From contig NZ_JBNPXF010000013.1 of NCBI RefSeq assembly GCF_050433445.1, positions 23,546 through 87,545 of the forward strand: a DNA stretch of 64,000 nucleotides. Reading direction: 5' to 3'. The notes beneath the pieces are model-generated. The model made no database searches. It saw only the letters and a list, made by a program, of their open reading frames with translations, and was not told where the DNA came from. Of the stretch, positions 59,255 through 64,000 are shown one piece after another. Position 1 is the stretch's first letter, and each line of letters starts with the position of its first letter. The translations under genes and the position numbers were made by a program. The DNA comes from Kroppenstedtia sanguinis (GTDB taxonomy: Bacteria; Bacillota; Bacilli; Thermoactinomycetales; DSM-45169).

Positions 59255-60016
59255 ATGGAATGGCTGAAATCTCTTGCCACTGCTGGAATCATCATTCTGA
59301 TCTCCATCGCGGTTTACGGCGTGGTAAAAAGTGTCATCACCCGTTTGATCGAAAGACGGATGGCAGCCGGAAATTCCTCTCAACCCCGAGTGGATACCTT
59401 GCGAACCTTGGTAACCAGTTTGATCGGATACATCATTTTCTTCATCGCCCTAGTCGCCGTCTTGGAAGAGTTTCATGTAAATGCCACCGGCCTCATTGCC
59501 AGTGCCGGAATTCTGGGATTGGCCATCGGTTTCGGTGCCCAGGGCCTGGTCAGCGATGTGGTGACCGGTTTCTTCGTCCTGCTGGAGAACCAAGTCAACG
59601 TGGGAGAGTACGTAACGGTCAACAACTTTTCCGGAGTCGTGGAGGAGACCGGCCTGCGCGTGCTGAAAGTCCGGGGGTTCAATGGGGATCTTCACTTTAT
59701 TCCCAACCGGGAGATCAACTCCCTGACCAACCACTCCCGAGGCAATATGCAAGCTCTCGTCGATCTCACTGTCGACTATAAAGAAAATGTGGATGAAGTG
59801 ATCCGGCTCCTGCAAGAAGAATGCGACCGGATCGGGGAGCGCATGTCCGACATCATCGAAGGCCCCAATGTACTAGGGATTCAAAGCGTGGGAACCTCAG
59901 ACATCGTCATCCGGATTCTCGCCAAAACAAAGAACGGGGAGCAGTGGAAGGTGGAACGAGAGCTTCGTAAAGAGTTGAAAAAAACGCTGGACGAAGCCGG
60001 AATTAATCTCCCCTGA
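59255..60016 (+). CDS. MscS-family mechanosensitive channel
   Basis: 253 residues with two N-terminal transmembrane helices and the pore helix GLIASAGILGLAIGFGAQGLVSDVVTGFFVLLENQVNVGEYVTV. The beta domain has VVEETGLRVLKVRGFNGDLHFIPNREI, and an alpha/beta C-terminal domain follows. It is similar in size to Bacillus YkuT. It opens on membrane tension during hypo-osmotic shock. Single gene. Confidence 0.93.
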   Translation: MEWLKSLATAGIIILISIAVYGVVKSVITRLIERRMAAGNSSQPRVDTLRTLVTSLIGYIIFFIALVAVLEEFHVNATGLIASAGILGLAIGFGAQGLVSDVVTGFFVLLENQVNVGEYVTVNNFSGVVEETGLRVLKVRGFNGDLHFIPNREINSLTNHSRGNMQALVDLTVDYKENVDEVIRLLQEECDRIGERMSDIIEGPNVLGIQSVGTSDIVIRILAKTKNGEQWKVERELRKELKKTLDEAGINLP

Positions 60017-60239
60017 CTCTCCCGCCGAGATCCATCAAAACTTCACCTTCTATTAACTTCTCCTTTACACCGATACGATAACATCAAACTCAGCGGATAC
60101 CCCCTTGATCCCCTTTAATGATCCAGCGTTTCCGGACCTCCACGGTACCCCCTCCGTGGGCGGTCCATTTTTTTGCTTATTTCTTCTGTCTTCTCCATGC
60201 TATAATGAAGGCAAGCCATCAGCGGAGGGAGGGATTCTG

Positions 60240-60443
60240 ATGTACCATCTGACCGTTTATGATCAAGAAGGAAACAAACTGGTGGATGAACCCATCACTG
60301 CCCAAACCGACGACGAGGCCAAACAAAAGGGACACACCCTTCTCCAAGAGAAGAAACACCAGGGCCATCCCTTCCGGATCGTCCATTCCGCCGGTCGTTT
60401 GGTGGAGTTCCAAAGCCACCAAACCAAAAAGGCGACTTCTTGA
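60240..60443 (+). CDS. YhzD-like small protein, 67 aa
   Basis: ATG 60240 follows GGAGGGAGGG. The sequence MYHLTVYDQEGNKLVDEPI, then AQTDDEAKQKGHTLLQEK and RIVHSAGRLVEFQ, is the pattern of the YhzD family of Bacillus (about 60 residues, function unknown). TATAAT at 60201-60206 is the likely -10. Confidence 0.75.
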   Translation: MYHLTVYDQEGNKLVDEPITAQTDDEAKQKGHTLLQEKKHQGHPFRIVHSAGRLVEFQSHQTKKATS

Positions 60444-60479
60444 TCCCGCTATGAAGACGGAATGTTTATATGGACAGCA

Positions 60480-60509
60480 AAAAAACCGGAAACTTTCTTC
60501 CGGTTTTTT
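60480..60509. terminator. Bidirectional terminator between yhzD-like gene and OsmC gene
   Basis: AAAAAACCGGAA (60480-60491) and TTCCGGTTTTTT (60498-60509), a 12-bp perfect stem. Confidence 0.9.
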
Positions 60510-60519
60510 GCTGATAACC

Positions 60520-60969
60520 TCACTCCTCCATATCTACTTGGGCTGCGACACTCAAGGCCACATTCCCTCGCAGCGCATTGGAGATCATGCAGGTCTGCTC
60601 CGCTGTTTCCGTCAAAGCTCGGGCCTCTTCCAGCTGTTCCTCTGTGACTGCCGCCCCGAGAGTCAGACGGGGTTTATGGGTGATGCTTTCAAATCTGAGA
60701 CGTCCTTTGTTTTCACTCACCACCCCGATCGACTCCAGTGACAGCTTCTTCACTGGAATTCGACGGCGTTCCAACATCGCCGCCAAGGTAATGATATAAC
60801 AGGTGGCTGCAGCGCCGATCAACATCTCATCGGGGTTGGTTCCCACTCCAGGGCCACCCATCTCCTGAGGAATCGAGATCTGAGTCTCCAGATTCCCCGC
60901 CGAAATCCTGCCGTCTGCATTTCGTCCTCCATTCCAATCCGCAGTGAGTCGAAATTCATGTTCCGCCAT
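60520..60969 (-). CDS. OsmC/Ohr-family protein
   Basis: 149 residues. The family's first cysteine is in IGAAATCYIITLAAMLERR and the second in AEQTCMISNALRGNVAL. GGPGVGTNPDEMLIGA is the opening of helix 1. OsmC-like peroxidases reduce organic hydroperoxides using dihydrolipoyl or thiol partners. ATG 60969 is 7 nt behind AAAGGAGAG. Confidence 0.92.
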   Translation of the reverse strand: MAEHEFRLTADWNGGRNADGRISAGNLETQISIPQEMGGPGVGTNPDEMLIGAAATCYIITLAAMLERRRIPVKKLSLESIGVVSENKGRLRFESITHKPRLTLGAAVTEEQLEEARALTETAEQTCMISNALRGNVALSVAAQVDMEE

Positions 60970-61057
60970 GTTCACCCTCTCCTTTCAAGACTATGCCCCT
61001 GATCTCTCATTTAAGGTTACAATCAAAAAACAATACCGTAAAGAAAGGTGATAAAAA

Positions 61058-61081
61058 AACCGTCGGATTCTGCCGACGGTT
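61058..61081 (-). terminator. Terminator of the carboxylesterase gene
   Basis: ACCGTCGG (61059-61066) and CCGACGGT (61073-61080), with seven T on the minus-strand exit. Confidence 0.88.
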
Positions 61082-61084
61082 GGG

Positions 61085-61834
61085 TCAGTTGCGGGACAAT
61101 CGCTTGATAAATGCCTCCGCCTCCCGCTCGATCAACTCTTTGTCATGGTCCAACGTGGCCACGTGATACGAGTTTTCCAGCTCGATCAGGCTTTTTTCAG
61201 CACTGTTGAGGTTGTCGAGGAGGAACCGGGAATTGGAAGGAGGAACAACGTGATCTTCCTTTGACATCAAAATAAGGGCCGGACAGGTGACAGAAGGGAC
61301 CTTCTTTCGGACAACTTCCATCAATTTCACAATCTCTTTCACCGATTTCACCGGAGTCTTTTCGTAGGCAAGCTCTTTGACTCCCTCTGCTTTGATATCG
61401 GAGCCGATAGCATCCAGGAAGCGGACTTTATTCTCCACCGCCGTCCGTTCCAGTGAATCCATTTTCATCGCCGCGTTGATCAATACGATCCCCCGAGTCT
61501 CCGGATGGCGATGGGCCAGCTCCACAGCTAGCGTCCCGCCCATAGACAAGCCGACAACAAAAATCCGGGAACACTTCTCTTTCAGCATCCGGTAGCCGGC
61601 ATCCGCTGATTCGATCCAATCCTGATAGGTTGTCCCCTCCATCTCCTCATAGTGGGTGCCGTGTCCCTTGAGCTGAGGACCGTAAACGGTGAATCCGCAC
61701 TTCGCTAGATATTCCCCCAGCCCCCGCATGCTCTGGGTAGTTCCGGTGAAACCGTGCTGTACCAGGACCCCGACCTCATTTCCGGGAAAGTGGAAGGGCT
61801 CTGCCCCTTTCATCACCGGATATGTTCCCGCCAT
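61085..61834 (-). CDS. Carboxylesterase, Est30/YvaK-like
   Basis: 249 residues, alpha/beta hydrolase. VGVLVQHGFTGTTQSM is the oxyanion-hole strand and the nucleophile is Ser97 in VVGLSMGGTLA. The Asp is in MSKEDHVVPP and the His in ENSYHVATLDHDKE. Size and motifs match thermostable Bacillus carboxylesterases that hydrolyse short-chain esters. In several Bacillus genomes the gene lies near rnr/secG; here it stands alone. Confidence 0.92.
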   Translation of the reverse strand: MAGTYPVMKGAEPFHFPGNEVGVLVQHGFTGTTQSMRGLGEYLAKCGFTVYGPQLKGHGTHYEEMEGTTYQDWIESADAGYRMLKEKCSRIFVVGLSMGGTLAVELAHRHPETRGIVLINAAMKMDSLERTAVENKVRFLDAIGSDIKAEGVKELAYEKTPVKSVKEIVKLMEVVRKKVPSVTCPALILMSKEDHVVPPSNSRFLLDNLNSAEKSLIELENSYHVATLDHDKELIEREAEAFIKRLSRN

Positions 61835-61913
61835 GTGACCACCTCCCTCTTATCATTCTTCAATCCATTTCACCATGAAAACCGTAAATCCTTCTTTCTG
61901 TGAAAGCGTTTGA

Positions 61914-61960
61914 AGAAAAAGAAGGAGGAACGCCCTCCGGGGCGCCCCTCTTCTTACCGG
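61914..61960 (-). terminator. Terminator of the M32 carboxypeptidase gene
   Basis: On the minus strand an imperfect stem built around GGGGCGCC and GGGCGTTCC is followed by CTTCTTTTTCTTC. Confidence 0.6.
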
Positions 61961-61965
61961 CGTAC

Positions 61966-63474
61966 TTACCCATACAACTCGCTGAATTTCCCTTTCAGAT
62001 AACGGATATAAGGATCGATCGACAGTTTGGAACCGGTGACCCGCTCCGTCAGTTCATCTGCAGTAAATTTGGCCCCATGCTGATAGATTTCTTCTGTCAA
62101 CCACCCCCGCAAGGTGCCGAATTCCCCCTGTCGAATCTGGTCAGAAATCTCCGGATGTGCCTTCAGTGCCCCTTCATAAAACTGGGCACTCAAGATATTG
62201 CCGATAGTGTATCCCTGGAAGACGCCCCCGATCGTATCCGCATACCAGTGTACATCCTGCAGCACTCCATCCCGATCATCTGCCGGAGCGATCCCCAGAT
62301 CCTGACGATAACGCTCCCGCCAAGCCTCTGGCAAATCCTTTACCTCCAGCTTCCCTTCCAGCAACGCCAATTCCAAATCGAATCGGATCATGACGTGAAG
62401 ATTGTAGGTAAGTTCGTCCGCATCTGTCCGAATCAGGGAGGGCTGAACTTTGTTGACGGCCCGATGGAAGGTATCCAGGGAAACCTGGCTCAACTGTTCC
62501 GGGAAGGTACGCTGCAATTCCGGATAGAAATACTCCCAAAAGCCCCGACTTCTGCCGACGATGTTTTCCCAAAGACGGGACTGGCTTTCATGGACCCCAG
62601 ACGAGGTGCCTGTCGCCAAGGGAGTTCCCTCATACTCCATCCGGATGCCCTGTTCGTACATGGCATGCCCTGACTCATGAATGGTGCTAAACAGGGCTTC
62701 GCCGAGATCGTTCTCTTTGAAACGAGTGGTAATTCGTACATCCCCCAGAGAAAACTTAGTCATAAAGGGATGATGAGTTTTATCTTGGCGGCCTCGACTG
62801 AAATCGTAGCCCAGGCGTTGGATTACCTGCTCACCGAAAAGCCGTTGTGTCTCTTCTGGATAGATCTGTTTCAGACAGGAATCATCGACCGGTGCTTGAT
62901 CCGTCACCCTTTTCACCAGGGGAACCAGCTCCGCCCGCAGATCGGCGAACAACTTTTTCAGAGTGGAGGCCTTCATCCCCTCGTCGGAAAAACTGATCAG
63001 GGGATCCGCGATATGCTCGTACCCTGGAAAATAGTCCGCCATCTGGCGACTCAACTCCAAGGTTTTCTCCAGATAAGGCTGAACTTTTGAAAAATCATCT
63101 GCAGGACGGGCTTGCGTCCACACATGGAAGGTCTCCGCCGTGTGAGTGGTAAACTCCGCCATAAAGTCAGCCGGTACCTTCGTCGCCTTTTCATACTTTT
63201 GACGTGCCGCCCGGATCAGACCCGCTTCGTCGGAATCATAGGGCAGACTTTCTCCGTAGGGAATCAGCGCATCCACCAGACGTCCGATCTTCGGGTCGGT
63301 CATTTTTTCGTGGGCCAGTTTCCCCAAAGTCGCCATCTGGCGCCCTCTCGCCGCGGCTCCCCCCTGGGGCATATAGGTGGATTGATCCCAGTTCAGAAGT
63401 GCATTGGCATGCTCCAGATCATACACTTCAGTTAACAACGCCTTCAATTCGTTCAGTTGCTTTTCCATCCCCAA
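61966..63474 (-). CDS. M32 carboxypeptidase (Taq-type)
   Basis: 502 residues, the M32 length. The zinc motif is HESGH at residues 266-270 (FSTIHESGHAMYEQG), with a third ligand Glu expected in the VHESQSRLWEN region. ITTRFKENDLGEALF and IRTDADELTYNLHVMIRFDLE are M32 signatures. It removes C-terminal residues from peptides with broad specificity and was first known from Thermus aquaticus. ATG start at 63474 behind AGGAGGTTGGGG. Confidence 0.95.
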   Translation of the reverse strand: MGMEKQLNELKALLTEVYDLEHANALLNWDQSTYMPQGGAAARGRQMATLGKLAHEKMTDPKIGRLVDALIPYGESLPYDSDEAGLIRAARQKYEKATKVPADFMAEFTTHTAETFHVWTQARPADDFSKVQPYLEKTLELSRQMADYFPGYEHIADPLISFSDEGMKASTLKKLFADLRAELVPLVKRVTDQAPVDDSCLKQIYPEETQRLFGEQVIQRLGYDFSRGRQDKTHHPFMTKFSLGDVRITTRFKENDLGEALFSTIHESGHAMYEQGIRMEYEGTPLATGTSSGVHESQSRLWENIVGRSRGFWEYFYPELQRTFPEQLSQVSLDTFHRAVNKVQPSLIRTDADELTYNLHVMIRFDLELALLEGKLEVKDLPEAWRERYRQDLGIAPADDRDGVLQDVHWYADTIGGVFQGYTIGNILSAQFYEGALKAHPEISDQIRQGEFGTLRGWLTEEIYQHGAKFTADELTERVTGSKLSIDPYIRYLKGKFSELYG

Positions 63475-63688
63475 CCTCCTCAGTATCCTTTCCTAGGATA
63501 CAAAAATATGTATTTACACTTCCATGTTACTCCTGCTGGGGGTAAAGGATCAACGGGGTTTCTATAATCCCGCACAAAATCAGTACGTTTTTTATAGAGG
63601 GGAGATCGATCATCAGTACCTGTAAATGCGTAGGAAGCTTGTTGCCTCTAGAAACGTTGTGATATCTGCGTTCATCGACAGCCGGGAT

Positions 63689-63760
63689 GGGGTTTCACAT
63701 TCCAGCATCAAAGTTCTGACGATCCAAAATCGCTCCATGTGAAACCCCGCCCTCCCTATA
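63689..63760. repeat. Repeat family 3, copy B
   Basis: GGGGTTTCACAT (63689-63700) and ATGTGAAACCCC (63737-63748) are a perfect 12-bp inverted repeat around a loop with GACGATCCAAAATCGCTCC, followed by GCCCTCCCTATATGG. The rest of 63475-63900 shows no gene. Confidence 0.7.
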
Positions 63761-63905
63761 TGGAGCGAGGTGCAAACCGACTCTAGGCAGGGCAGGTGTC
63801 CAGTGTGGGTATGGCGACATTTCGTAATGTTTCTAGGCGTTCTCTCGTAAGACTTCTCCGCTTCGTAGGATGATTACCTCTGCTCTAGGGCTTCAGTCCA
63901 TTGAG

Positions 63906-64000
63906 ATTGTAGTGCCTGTGGCACTTCCTCGATTTCCAATTGTAGTGCCTGTGGCACTTCCTCGATTTCCAATTGTAGTGCCTGTGGCACTTCCTCGATT
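63906..64000. repeat. 33-bp tandem repeat array, continues beyond the window
   Basis: Two exact 33-bp units (63906-63938, 63939-63971) and 29 bases of a third (63972-64000). Each has a small palindrome AGTGCC-TGT-GGCACT followed by TCCTCGATTTCCA. No variable spacers occur between units. Confidence 0.9.

Noticed and set aside
63906..64000. CRISPR array
   Set aside because: The 33-bp units are identical and contiguous with no unique spacers; no cas gene is present in the window.

Overview
The window looks like the chromosome of an endospore-forming member of the Bacillota, most plausibly a relative of the Thermoactinomycetaceae. That placement is inference. It rests on Bacillus-type gene neighbourhoods (rbsRKDACB, fruRK-PTS, menFDHB plus menEC with menA, typA, lplA, ppiB), on several GerP-type spore-germination proteins with a spore-type alpha-crystallin protein, on strong AGGAGG-like ribosome sites and on factor-independent terminators. 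No rRNA, tRNA or CRISPR array was found.

Layout. 1-4.8 kb: right edge of a lower-GC cluster (MMPL transporter, unknown protein, FabG-type reductase, degenerate response regulator, SRPBCC protein, short DUF1259 protein) that may belong to a biosynthetic locus lying mostly to the left. 5-7.8 kb: an acetyltransferase, cyclophilin, a dead GNAT gene and lipoate ligase. 8-10.1 kb: a decayed polymorphic-toxin locus, with two double-SUKH immunity genes behind an orphaned WHH/LHH-type nuclease tip. 10.5-14.6 kb: a small membrane protein and the fructose PTS operon. 14.9-17.5 kb: a YfcC-type carrier coupled to an M20 peptidase. 17.9-23 kb: typA, a SAM methyltransferase, a truncated oxidoreductase and GNAT, mixed with mobile repeats. 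23.2-33.5 kb: menaquinone genes (menC, E, B, H, D, F on minus; menA divergent), then arsR-trxB. 33.8-37.4 kb: a GntR regulator, TIM-barrel aldolase-like protein and EIIC-like permease with a very long palindromic operator. 38-42.4 kb: TsuA-type thiosulfate carrier, msrA and the spore-germination genes. 42.7-48.5 kb: ribose operon. 48.7-64 kb: zinc-ribbon miniprotein, ALDH, nitronate monooxygenase, ABC-F ATPase, a split phosphopantetheinyl transferase, a 2OG-Fe dioxygenase, MFS and NCS2 permeases, MscS, OsmC, esterase and M32 carboxypeptidase.

The least explained material is non-coding: three families of dispersed repeats. Two are MITE-like, with different terminal inverted repeats but a shared internal hairpin module. 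A 33-bp tandem array runs off the right edge. Three minus-strand genes (SUKH, a GerP-like gene, the Sfp-type transferase) are each restored by adding one G, two of them at runs of exactly seven G. This suggests either homopolymer undercalling or slippage.

All calls come from reading the sequence alone. Family names are from motif recognition and were not searched.
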